Assembly: GCF_018224885.1 (NCBI RefSeq) | Contig: NZ_JAGTXB010000004.1 | Coordinates: forward strand, 1 to 64,000 | Direction of reading: 5' to 3' | From: Chitinophaga hostae | GTDB lineage: Bacteria; Bacteroidota; Bacteroidia; Chitinophagales; Chitinophagaceae | Length of the DNA: 64,000 bases | Made by a program: the position numbers and the translations under genes | Shown: positions 16,264 through 24,599 of the stretch, piece after piece | Layout: each line of letters opens with the position of its first letter | Numbering within the stretch: the first letter of the stretch is position 1 | The notes under the pieces: model-generated | What the model was told of the DNA's origin: nothing | Database searches by the model: none | What the model saw: the letters and a program-made list of their open reading frames with translations, nothing else

Positions 16264-17547
16264 GTGAGTAAAAAGTATTATATAATTGATTTCGACAGCA
16301 CCTTTACACAGGTGGAAGCATTGGATGAACTGGCACGTATTTCCCTGCAGGGCCATCCGGACAGGGAACTGATCTACAAAAAAATAGAAGATTTAACGAA
16401 CCTGGCAATGGATGGGAAATTGTCGTTCCGGGAAAGCCTGGCCGCCAGGGTAAAACTACTGGAAGCCAACAAGGACCATCTGAAGCAGCTGGTAAAACAC
16501 TTAAAAAAGCAGGTATCTACCTCTTTTTCCAGGAACCGGGATTTTTTTAAACATCATGCAGATGACGTATTGATAGTATCCGGCGGATTTAAAGAATTTA
16601 TAACCCCGGTGGTATTGCCTTTTCATATTAAAAAGGAAAACATTTACGCCAATACCTTTGTGTTTAACGATGAACGGAAAATAGTTGGTTATGATGAAAA
16701 TAACCCGCTTTCCAATGAAGGCGGCAAAGTAAAATTATTGAAGGAGCTGCAGTTGCAGGGCGAAATACATGGCATCGGTGATGGGTATTCCGATTTCCAG
16801 CTCAAGGAATCCGGGATGATCAAGAAGTTTTACGCGTTTACAGAAAATATAGAACGTAAGTCGGTGACTGAAAAGGCGGATCACATCACGCCCAGCCTGG
16901 ACGAATTTTTATATGTGAACAACCTGCCTTCTGCCATTTCCTATCCAAAGAATCGTATTCAATGCCTGGTAGTGGGTGATGTACCGGAAGCAGCAGTAAA
17001 GTACCTGAAGAAAGACGGTTTTTCGGTGAAACACGTTACCGCCCTGGAAGACAAACAGCTGAAAGATGCAGGGATTATTTTACTGGGGAATAAGGAGTCT
17101 CTTTCGGTGGAAAAGCTGAACAGGGCTGTAAAGCTGAAAGTGATCGGTTATTTTGGCAATGGTAAAAAACATATTCCGCAGGATACCTGTACGGATCGTG
17201 GGATTGTAATTTTTGACAATATCAAAAAGCCAGAGTCTGTAGCCAAAAGAATCGCGAAATTTATTAATACCGGGGATGCTTTCAAAAGCAGCAATTTTCC
17301 CAATATACCGTTACCCAAAGTAAAGAATGGTCATCGCCTGATTCACATTCACCGCAATGTACCGGGCATTATGGCCAGCGTGAACCAGGTGCTGGCCGAC
17401 ACGCAGCTTAACATTGTATCACAGTTCCTGATGACGAATGAGCGCATTGGCTATGTGATTACAGATATCAGCGCTGCGTATGATAAAAAGATATTGAAGG
17501 AATTGAAGCAGATTAAGGATACGATTAGCTTCCGAGTAGTTTACTGA
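16264..17547 (+). CDS. Phosphoserine phosphatase-like HAD enzyme fused to a PGDH-derived shell and ACT domain
   Basis: 427 residues from the GTG at 16264. Earlier in-frame starts would lie in the upstream terminator. Residues 1-215 form an HAD-IB phosphatase: motif I DFDST (Asp9, Asp11), motif II Ser106 in VSGGF, Lys in GGKVK and motif IV IGDGYSDF (about 171-178), as in SerB, the last step of serine synthesis. Residues about 232-427 resemble D-3-phosphoglycerate dehydrogenase, but only its outer substrate-binding part (VGDVPEAAVKYLKKDGF, VIGYFGNG, GIVIFDN) and its C-terminal ACT domain (HRLIHIHRNVPGIM). The NAD-binding core with GxGxxG is absent. It may sense serine. Phosphatase assignment is firm; the regulatory role is inferred. 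Confidence 0.8.
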   Translation: MSKKYYIIDFDSTFTQVEALDELARISLQGHPDRELIYKKIEDLTNLAMDGKLSFRESLAARVKLLEANKDHLKQLVKHLKKQVSTSFSRNRDFFKHHADDVLIVSGGFKEFITPVVLPFHIKKENIYANTFVFNDERKIVGYDENNPLSNEGGKVKLLKELQLQGEIHGIGDGYSDFQLKESGMIKKFYAFTENIERKSVTEKADHITPSLDEFLYVNNLPSAISYPKNRIQCLVVGDVPEAAVKYLKKDGFSVKHVTALEDKQLKDAGIILLGNKESLSVEKLNRAVKLKVIGYFGNGKKHIPQDTCTDRGIVIFDNIKKPESVAKRIAKFINTGDAFKSSNFPNIPLPKVKNGHRLIHIHRNVPGIMASVNQVLADTQLNIVSQFLMTNERIGYVITDISAAYDKKILKELKQIKDTISFRVVY

Positions 17548-17550
17548 GAA

Positions 17551-17778
17551 AGCTTTTAGCAAAAATGCAGCGGGTATTGTCTTGCCCAGGATTAGACTGA
17601 TTTTGATGATTTGTATGATTATATTTTTACAGGATTAAAAAGATTGGCGAAGATAGAAGCGGATGCTTGCTTTAATCTTCGCTAATCTTTTTAATCATCA
17701 AAGAAAAAATCCTAAAATCATCAAAATCAGTCTAATCCTGGGCAAGACAATACCCGCTGCATTTTTGGCTAAAGGCTA
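17551..17778. repeat. 228-bp nested palindrome between convergent genes
   Basis: The outer arms, AGCTTTTAGC AAAAATGCAG CGGGTATTG from 17551 and its near-complement ending at 17778, enclose the same element as at 2256. That element has CTTGCCCAGGATTAGACTGA from about 17581, its complement ending about 17749, and a central hairpin with AAAAAGATTGGCGAAGAT-type arms. It begins three bases after the SerB-like stop and overlaps the last ten bases of the convergent gene at 17769. A bidirectional terminator role is likely. The nesting shows two repeat families combined. Confidence 0.85.
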
Positions 17779-18323
17779 ACCGCTTGAACCTTGCACAGCC
17801 TGTCTGAATGGATATTGAGCCCGATATTGGTTAAGTTGTAAAGGTGCTCGCTGCCCACCAGCCATACGATTTCACAGATTTCCCGTTCGGAAAAATGTGC
17901 CAGCAACCGGGCGAAGGTATCGGGGTCTACTTTTTTCTCTTTTGTAAGATCAGTGACATAGTCCAGTGCTGCCCGCTCCGCTTCGGAAAACAGCGGGTTG
18001 GTGTTATAATGTTCGAGGGCATCGAATTTAGCCTCATTCATAGATTCTTTAATAACGCTCCAGCGTGCGGCATCCATACAAAAAAGGCAGATATTGATGC
18101 GGGCCACCTGTTCCCTGATGAGCATCACCATTTCCCGCGGCAATACCAGTTTTTTATCCAGCCCTGAAACCTTGCCATAGAACATGCCGAAGGCAGCAGG
18201 GAGGCGTACGGAATGTACTTTGAGTGGCATCAGCACTTTCCCGAATTGTTTACGGGTAAAGAAATAGGCCAGTTTCATCATCAGCCCTTTGGGCTTTTCA
18301 ATGGGAGATAAGAAGGTATCCAT
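17769..18323 (-). CDS. Carboxymuconolactone decarboxylase-like (AhpD-type fold) protein
   Basis: 184 residues, all helical, with the conserved CMD/AhpD segment LIREQVARINICLFCMDAA (Cys79 and Cys82 in CxxC, followed by Asp and Ala). EREICEIVWLVGSEHLYNL fits the second conserved helix. Proteins of this fold act as peroxidase reductants or lactone decarboxylases; a CxxC with no partner genes suggests thiol redox chemistry, which is inference. The last codons lie inside the palindrome ending at 17778. Confidence 0.8.
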   Translation of the reverse strand: MDTFLSPIEKPKGLMMKLAYFFTRKQFGKVLMPLKVHSVRLPAAFGMFYGKVSGLDKKLVLPREMVMLIREQVARINICLFCMDAARWSVIKESMNEAKFDALEHYNTNPLFSEAERAALDYVTDLTKEKKVDPDTFARLLAHFSEREICEIVWLVGSEHLYNLTNIGLNIHSDRLCKVQAVSL

Positions 18324-18432
18324 GTGATATTGTTTTTTGTTTTATACCTGAATAAGGACTGAGCAGAAAGAAATTGGACAAGAAGGGAAAATTATTTTAA
18401 AATTGCCATGTGCGGCGTGGGCTATAAAGGGA

Positions 18433-18455
18433 AAAACCGCTGCCAGAGCGGTTTT
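18433..18455 (-). terminator. Intrinsic terminator, probably of the GH92 gene
   Basis: A 9-bp stem AAAACCGCT/AGCGGTTTT around a 5-nt loop. Read on the minus strand it is followed by a run of five T. It lies 140 bases beyond the GH92 stop on that strand. Confidence 0.65.
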
Positions 18456-18472
18456 CCGGGATGGGGTTTCAT

Positions 18473-18607
18473 TCAGGATTTTCGGTATTGAATGATTTGT
18501 TCCTCTGTTTGTGTGGCGGTTCCGTCGGCACCCATCAGGGTGGCGTAAGTAAAACAGGTCCGGGGGCCATATCCGGCAACCGGTGTCCGCTGATTATTAT
18601 TTTGTAA
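18473..18607 (-). pseudogene. Possible C-terminal remnant of a small gene
   Basis: On the minus strand a 44-codon open stretch runs from just after a stop codon to TGA at 18473. It encodes a protein-like sequence with YGPRTCFTYATLMGADG and TQTEEQIIQ. There is no start codon before an internal Met, it overlaps the GH92 3' end, and the terminator at 18433 lies just behind it. It may be the decayed end of a small secreted protein gene. Chance coding potential is possible. Confidence 0.25.
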
Positions 18608-20762
18608 CTATCTCAATATTGCCCCCATTTTTAAACAGTTCATGTGGCACAAAGTAGCCCTGGTTTTTGCTGCCATTTACGTTTATGGCCGTCAGGCTCC
18701 TGCTGTTTCCCTGTTTGGTGATGGTAAGCCATTTACCGTTGGCCGTCTTCCATTTTACCTCATCAAAAAGGGGAACAGTTACCAGGTATTCCGGATCTGT
18801 GGCAGAAAATGTATACAGGCCTGCTGCGCTGAATACATACCAGGCGGACATTTCACCCGCATCGTCCATTCCGCAGAGGGCAATGCCGTTATCGCCGATA
18901 CCGTAGAGATTATTTAAGATATAATCGATTATCTTTTGTGATTTCTCCGGTTTGTCTGCAAAATAATAGGCAAACGGAGCTTCGTGATCCGGCTGGTTGC
19001 CATGGCAGTACTGACCAATCATCGTTTCCACATTCCTGGCGATATAGGAGGGGTTCCAGGGTAGGGTGAAGAGAGAGTCGAGTTTTGACTCAAACGCTTT
19101 TTTTCCGCCGTACAGCGCTACCAGACCTTTCATATCGTGTGGTGCAAAGAAAGATACCTGCCAGGCATTTGCCTCGCGGTACATGTATTCATAGTAAGGG
19201 TATTGCGGATTAAAAGGAGTGATCCAACCGCCATTTTCCAGGCGGCCTCTCATAAACCTGGTGGCGGGATCAAACATGTTTTTGTAGTTTTTTGAACGGG
19301 CCATCAGTATCCTGTAGTTGGTGGTATCTCCCAGCTTTTTCGCTATCTGCGCAAGGGAATAATCATCGTAGGAATATTCCAGTGTTTTGGATACGCCGGC
19401 TTTTGCCTTGGTTTCTACATGCGGGTTGGGTACATCGGGATCGGATATATACCCTTTCTCTATGTACTCTTTGATATAAGGGCGGGCGCCTTTTTCCACA
19501 TTGGCATTTCTCAGTAACAGCTGGTAAGTGCCTTTGATATCAAAGTTGTCAATCCCTCTCAGGAAAGCGCCTGCAATGGAGGATGCACCGTGATCGCCAT
19601 GGAAAAAGGTGGGAATGAATCCTGTTTTATCTCCTACATCTTTCATCGATTTAATAACATCCAGTGTTATCTGTGGTGAAATTAACCCCAGTAATACATC
19701 TTTGTTACGATAAGTATCCCAGAGCGAGGGTTCGGTATAATAGTTAAAATCTGCTTTGACTGCCTGTTTTTTGGCATCCGTGAATGCGCCATTTACGTCG
19801 CTGCGTAATGCGGGCCAGAGAAAGGACCGGTACAGGCAGGAATAGAACATTTGTTTTTGTTTTTCGGTTCCGCCTTTTACCTGTATGGACGAGAGCAGTG
19901 TTTCCCATTTGTTGTTGGCTTCGTTGCGGATATGGGCAAATGATTGATCGCCGATTTCCTGTTCCAGGTTTTGTTGGGCGTTTGCAGTACTTACAAAGGA
20001 CAGTCCTATTTTAACTTCAACAGGTATGTTGCCACTGTTGGCAATATGCACAATGGCGAAGCCGGAGGGTTGGCCTTCGGCCGTGATAGCTAGTTTCTCA
20101 ACAGGGGTATTGAGTTTGGCATAGAAGTAAATTCTTTCCCCTGTTTGCTGATAGCCCTGCAGCGCATCGTTGCCCACCTGCTCAATATGCCAGTTGGATA
20201 CATGGTTATTGGCTTTGGCCAGGTCAAAAAGTATTTGCCGGTCGTTGTTGTTTTTATACTCATACCGGTGATAACCGCATCTCAGTGTGGAGGTGAGACT
20301 AACATTTACCTGGTAGTCGTTTAAGTACACCTGGTAGAATCCCGGGGAGGAACTTTCGTTTTTATGCGAGAACCTTGAACCAAAATGTTCGCCTGGGTTG
20401 GAAAGCGGCAACAGCGGAATATTACAAAGGTTCCAGTGTCCTTTGTTGGTGTGGGTAAATCCGTAAATGACAGAGTCTTCGTATTCATATCCTGCGCCGG
20501 ATCCATATTCGGTGATGGGGCTTAGTTGTACCATTGCATTGGGCAGGGAACTGCCGGGAAAGGTAAGTCCGGCCCAGGATCTCCAGCCTTTTGGCAGTTC
20601 GTAACCGAGAATTTTAGGATCGGTTAACGGTGCAGTGCCTATAAATGTGTTGACATACCTGGTATAGGCAGCCGGCGACTGGCTGAAGCCAGAAACTGCT
20701 GTCAGCAGCGTTAATACCAAAACGGAAAGGCTTTTAATCTGGTTGTTCATCGGTTGTTGCAT
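18597..20762 (-). CDS. GH92 family alpha-mannosidase
   Basis: 721 residues with a signal peptide (about 1-28). Family signatures run through the length: YVNTFIGT, LTFPGSSLPNAMVQLSP, GAGYEYEDSVIYGFTHT, the acid-bearing YREANAWQVSFFAPHD, GNQPDHEAPFAYYF, and GMDDAGEMSAWYVFSAAGLY with the conserved Asp pair. GH92 enzymes are calcium-dependent exo-alpha-mannosidases that trim N-glycans or mannans. Length and order match complete members. An ATG 12 bases downstream is an equal start. It diverges from susC at 21356, forming a mannoside-utilisation locus with the four genes on the + strand. Confidence 0.9.
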   Translation of the reverse strand: MQQPMNNQIKSLSVLVLTLLTAVSGFSQSPAAYTRYVNTFIGTAPLTDPKILGYELPKGWRSWAGLTFPGSSLPNAMVQLSPITEYGSGAGYEYEDSVIYGFTHTNKGHWNLCNIPLLPLSNPGEHFGSRFSHKNESSSPGFYQVYLNDYQVNVSLTSTLRCGYHRYEYKNNNDRQILFDLAKANNHVSNWHIEQVGNDALQGYQQTGERIYFYAKLNTPVEKLAITAEGQPSGFAIVHIANSGNIPVEVKIGLSFVSTANAQQNLEQEIGDQSFAHIRNEANNKWETLLSSIQVKGGTEKQKQMFYSCLYRSFLWPALRSDVNGAFTDAKKQAVKADFNYYTEPSLWDTYRNKDVLLGLISPQITLDVIKSMKDVGDKTGFIPTFFHGDHGASSIAGAFLRGIDNFDIKGTYQLLLRNANVEKGARPYIKEYIEKGYISDPDVPNPHVETKAKAGVSKTLEYSYDDYSLAQIAKKLGDTTNYRILMARSKNYKNMFDPATRFMRGRLENGGWITPFNPQYPYYEYMYREANAWQVSFFAPHDMKGLVALYGGKKAFESKLDSLFTLPWNPSYIARNVETMIGQYCHGNQPDHEAPFAYYFADKPEKSQKIIDYILNNLYGIGDNGIALCGMDDAGEMSAWYVFSAAGLYTFSATDPEYLVTVPLFDEVKWKTANGKWLTITKQGNSRSLTAINVNGSKNQGYFVPHELFKNGGNIEIVTK

Positions 20763-20956
20763 GTTTTGTTCGCGGAATTTTATACCTGGTTATGGCGACA
20801 AGATGCAAAAGAAAATCGATTTTTCACAGGAGGAAAGAGGGGAAATGGGACGAGCGGTAAATATGGCTTTTCTGATGCTGTATTCGCCTAACCTGATTGC
20901 GATTTCACCTGCGGGAGCTTTTTTTGTGCCATTGCAAAAAATAATTGCTCATTTCT

Positions 20957-20986
20957 TTTGGCGGGTATGAAAAAAATATATATTTG
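20957..20986 (+). promoter_or_regulatory. Promoter for the GH92-locus susC operon
   Basis: TTTG at 20957-20960, an 18-base spacer, and TATATTTG at 20979-20986 match the Bacteroidota primary-sigma promoter well. Transcription would start near 20993, inside the first TAGGATAGT repeat, giving a leader of about 360 bases before the ATG at 21356. Confidence 0.6.
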
Positions 20987-20989
20987 CTG

Positions 20990-21093
20990 TAGGATAGTAT
21001 AGTATAGGATAGTGCTCAAGCTTCATACAATACCAATATCAACCACGTGATCATCGCCAATAATATTCCATGTGATAGAAAAAATAGGATAGT
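20990..21093 (+). repeat. Three direct TAGGATAGT repeats, possible operator
   Basis: Exact copies of TAGGATAGT lie at 20990-20998, 21005-21013 and 21085-21093. The first two are 15 bases apart and sit at the predicted transcription start, a position suited to a repressor or activator. No dedicated regulator gene is adjacent. Confidence 0.5.
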
Positions 21094-21355
21094 CGATTTC
21101 AGGGTATAGAAAAATAGTTAGTCAGTCACCTTAGCATAGTCCGTTCCTGTTTAAAAAATCAATCAATTACAATAGCATAGCCGGTTTCGTAAAACAGTTG
21201 GAACCGCTGATGTAAACGTTATGAAATAAAACTATTTCTCTCTTTTTAAGTATGCCACGAATACTTATGATGGCCGTTTATCCTGCGGGATATCCGGTAA
21301 GCATTGCTATGGAGTAACACGTTATTTTTTTATTCTTCCAATAATTGCTCTTAAT

Positions 21356-24300
21356 ATGTTCAGGAGATTTACTTGCAACAAGAAGCGGTTTGCTGCCGGG
21401 CTACCGGCGGTATTATCTGCTCCCCGCTACCTTTTGATACTGCTGCTGTTGATGCTGGCAGGCAGCGTTTATGCGCAAACACCGGCCAGGGTAACGATTA
21501 CCGGATCGGTGACCGATACCACCGGAAAATCCCTGGAAGGCGCCACCATTACGGTGAACGGCAAAACTTCCAGTGGTACAGCTACCGACCGTAATGGCAG
21601 ATTTATCCTCGATGTACCGGCGGGATCCACTATCCAGGTTACATTTGTGGGATTTGTGGAACACCGGTTTGTGGTGAACGCCAGCCAGAAGGAGTACAAT
21701 ATCCGTTTAAAGAGTGTGGTAGCCGCGGTAGATGAAGTAGTGGTAACCGCATTTGGCCGCAAACAAAGAAGGGAGGCAGTAGTAGGTTCGGTTACCAGCG
21801 TTAACCCGGAAGACCTTAAAATTCCCACCAGCAACCTGACCAACGCGCTGGCCGGTCAGATGGCGGGTGTTATTGCTTTTCAGCGTGGCGGACAACCCGG
21901 GGCCGATAACTCACAGTTCTTTATCCGCGGTGTAACTACGCTGGGGTATAGTGCCAGCCCGCTTATCCTGGTGGACAACGTAGAGTTGAGCGCCAACGAT
22001 CTTGCCCGTTTGCAGGTAGATGATATCGCCAGTTTTTCTATCCTGAAAGATGCGAGCGCCGCAGCCTTATATGGCGCCCGGGGCGCCAACGGCGTGATCC
22101 TCGTTACCACCAAAGAGGGCCGGCCGGGTAAGGCAAAAGTAGCGGTGCGATTGGAAGACGCTATTTCCACCCCCACGCAGAAATTAAAACTGGCTGATCC
22201 GATTACCTTCATGAAGCAGTATAATGAAGCAGTAACTACCCGTAACCCGCTGGCAACGCCGCTGTACACACCTAATACCATACTGGCCACACAAGCTACT
22301 ATAGATAAAGCTCCCGGAAGTAATCCCTATGTTTACCCGGCGGTAGACTGGATGAAAATGTTGTTCAAGGATCAAACCACCACCAAGCGCGCCAACTTCA
22401 GCGTAAATGGCGGTTCGGATGTTACCAAATATTATATCGCCGGATCTTATTCGAGAGATAATGGCATTTTGCAGGTGAACCCGGTAAATAATTTTAACTC
22501 GGGGATGAAGTTTGAAAACTACCAGCTGCGTTCCAACATTAACGTAAAAATTACTAAAACAACGGAAGCGGTTGTACGTTTATGGGGTAACTTCAACGAC
22601 TATACGGGACCTATCACCGGCGATGCCTCCGGCATAGCTACTGACCTGTATTCCAGGGCGCTTCATACCAGCCCGGTAGCTTTCCCTGCTTTTTATGAAC
22701 CGGATGCCGCTAACGCAAATACGAAACATATTTTGTTTGGCAGCGCCTTTGGCACAGATGGTTCATTGTTAAACAATCCCTATGCAAGCCTGATGTATGG
22801 GTATAAGAATTTCTCTGAATCCCGTATGTCGGCACAGTTTGAGCTGAACCAGGATTTAAATTTTATTACAGAAGGACTTACGTTCAGAGGTATTTTCAGC
22901 ACCAACCGTTATTCCTATTTTGATGTAAGCCGCTCCTACAAACCCTTTTACTATGGTTTGGGCAGCTACGACCAGGATGCCAACAGCTATGTGCTGAACT
23001 GGTTGAACAGCTCGCCCGGGCAGGCGCAGGAATTTCTCGATTACAGTGAAGGCGCAAAAAATATATACAGCTACATTTATTTGCAGGGCGCCTTAAACTA
23101 CGATCGCGATTTCGGAAAAAATAATGTGAGCGCTACCATGATCGGTACGCGTCAGCAAACATTGTATGGCAATGCCGGAAGTTTGCTGGGATCGCTGCCT
23201 TACCGCAATCTTGGATTTTCGGGCAGGGCCACCTATTCCTTTGACCGGAAGTATTTCCTGGAATTCAACTTTGGCTACAACGGTTCAGAAAGGTTTGCAC
23301 CGCAGCATCGCTGGGGCTTTTTTCCGACCATCGGCGCTGCCTGGGTAGTATCCAACGAATCATTCTGGGAGGGTGGTATTGCAAAAGCTATTTCCCGTTT
23401 GAAGATCAGGGGTAGTTATGGCCTGGTGGGTAATGACAATATTGGTAACCAACGGTTCTTTTACTTGTCCAGCGTAAAGCCGGACGATAAAGATGGTCCT
23501 GGAGCATACTTTGGCACCAACAACAGCTTTGGACTCAAAGGCACCACGATCCAGGCATATCCCAATCCGGATGTAACCTGGGAAACTTCGAAGAAAGGAA
23601 ACCTTGCAGTAGAAATGACGATTGCCGACAAGCTGAATGTAACCGCAGAAGTGTATAATGAAAACCGTTACAACATCCTGATCAGACGTGGCTATATCCC
23701 GGTAACGGCCGGTATTGAAGGTTCTGCCTCCAACAATCTCCAGGCAAATCTTGGTAAAGTGGATTCCAAAGGATTTGAAGTACACATGGATTATAAACAG
23801 GTGTTTTCAAAAAATATGTGGTTGACTATTATGGGTAACCTGACTGTGACGGACAACAAGATCCGTTATTACGAGGAACCGGAGTATAAATATGCTTACC
23901 GCTTTTCTACCGGGAACCCTGTTAACCAGCAGTTCGGATATGTGGCGGAGCGCCTTTTTGTAGATGATAAAGAAGCCGCTAACTCACCTGTGCAAAGTTT
24001 TGGTAATGAGTTTCCAAAAGGTGGTGATATCAAGTACAGGGATATCAATGGTGATGGCGTGATTAACCAGGACGACCAGGTTCCTATTGGTTTACCTACC
24101 ACGCCGCAGATCATTTACGGCTTTGGTTTTTCATTCGGTTATAAAAGCCTGGATGTGAGTGCGTTTTTCCAGGGACTGGCAAGAGAGTCGTTTTTTATTG
24201 ATCCGAAAGCAACGGCGCCCTTCGCGGACAATGCACAACTGTTGCAGGTGTATGCCGATAATCACTGGTCGGCCGAAAACCAGAACCTGTATGCCCTGTG

Positions 24301-24580
24301 GCCCCGGCTTTCTACCACGCATATTGCCAATAATGAACAAACCAGTACCTGGTGGATGCGTGACGGAAGTTTCATGAGATTGAAGTCGGTGGAAATTGGT
24401 TATTCGATGCCGAAGAGATGGATTGCACCGGTGCGTCTTACGAATTTCCGCGTGTATTTCAGCGGCTTAAACCTGCTCACCTTCAGCAAATTTAAACTGT
24501 GGGATCCGGAGCAGGCGGGTAATGGTTTTGCCTACCCCATCCAGAGGGTATTTAACCTGGGTGTAAACCTTAATTTCTAA
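21356..24580 (+). CDS. SusC/RagA family TonB-linked outer membrane receptor (mannoside locus)
   Basis: 1074 residues with a signal peptide ending near YAQ (residue 41). A carboxypeptidase-regulatory-like domain follows (ITGSVTDTTGKSLEGATI), then the plug (DEVVVTAFGRKQRREAVVGS, GVTTLGYSASPLILVD, ILKDASAAALYGARGANGVI) and a 22-strand barrel ending NLGVNLNF. It lacks the STN signalling domain of the other SusC proteins here, which fits the absence of a FecI/FecR pair. It should import oligosaccharides with the SusD encoded 19 bases downstream. Confidence 0.95.
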   Translation: MFRRFTCNKKRFAAGLPAVLSAPRYLLILLLLMLAGSVYAQTPARVTITGSVTDTTGKSLEGATITVNGKTSSGTATDRNGRFILDVPAGSTIQVTFVGFVEHRFVVNASQKEYNIRLKSVVAAVDEVVVTAFGRKQRREAVVGSVTSVNPEDLKIPTSNLTNALAGQMAGVIAFQRGGQPGADNSQFFIRGVTTLGYSASPLILVDNVELSANDLARLQVDDIASFSILKDASAAALYGARGANGVILVTTKEGRPGKAKVAVRLEDAISTPTQKLKLADPITFMKQYNEAVTTRNPLATPLYTPNTILATQATIDKAPGSNPYVYPAVDWMKMLFKDQTTTKRANFSVNGGSDVTKYYIAGSYSRDNGILQVNPVNNFNSGMKFENYQLRSNINVKITKTTEAVVRLWGNFNDYTGPITGDASGIATDLYSRALHTSPVAFPAFYEPDAANANTKHILFGSAFGTDGSLLNNPYASLMYGYKNFSESRMSAQFELNQDLNFITEGLTFRGIFSTNRYSYFDVSRSYKPFYYGLGSYDQDANSYVLNWLNSSPGQAQEFLDYSEGAKNIYSYIYLQGALNYDRDFGKNNVSATMIGTRQQTLYGNAGSLLGSLPYRNLGFSGRATYSFDRKYFLEFNFGYNGSERFAPQHRWGFFPTIGAAWVVSNESFWEGGIAKAISRLKIRGSYGLVGNDNIGNQRFFYLSSVKPDDKDGPGAYFGTNNSFGLKGTTIQAYPNPDVTWETSKKGNLAVEMTIADKLNVTAEVYNENRYNILIRRGYIPVTAGIEGSASNNLQANLGKVDSKGFEVHMDYKQVFSKNMWLTIMGNLTVTDNKIRYYEEPEYKYAYRFSTGNPVNQQFGYVAERLFVDDKEAANSPVQSFGNEFPKGGDIKYRDINGDGVINQDDQVPIGLPTTPQIIYGFGFSFGYKSLDVSAFFQGLARESFFIDPKATAPFADNAQLLQVYADNHWSAENQNLYALWPRLSTTHIANNEQTSTWWMRDGSFMRLKSVEIGYSMPKRWIAPVRLTNFRVYFSGLNLLTFSKFKLWDPEQAGNGFAYPIQRVFNLGVNLNF

Positions 24581-24599
24581 GTATATAAAATATAAAACA

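Larger units (their letters stand above)
20763..21355. other. 593-bp intergenic region between the GH92 gene and susC
   Basis: No supported gene. It holds a good promoter toward susC at 20957-20986, three copies of TAGGATAGT at 20990, 21005 and 21085, and then about 260 bases of AT-rich leader with no obvious long hairpin. It is the shared control region of the GH92/SusCD locus. Confidence 0.6.
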
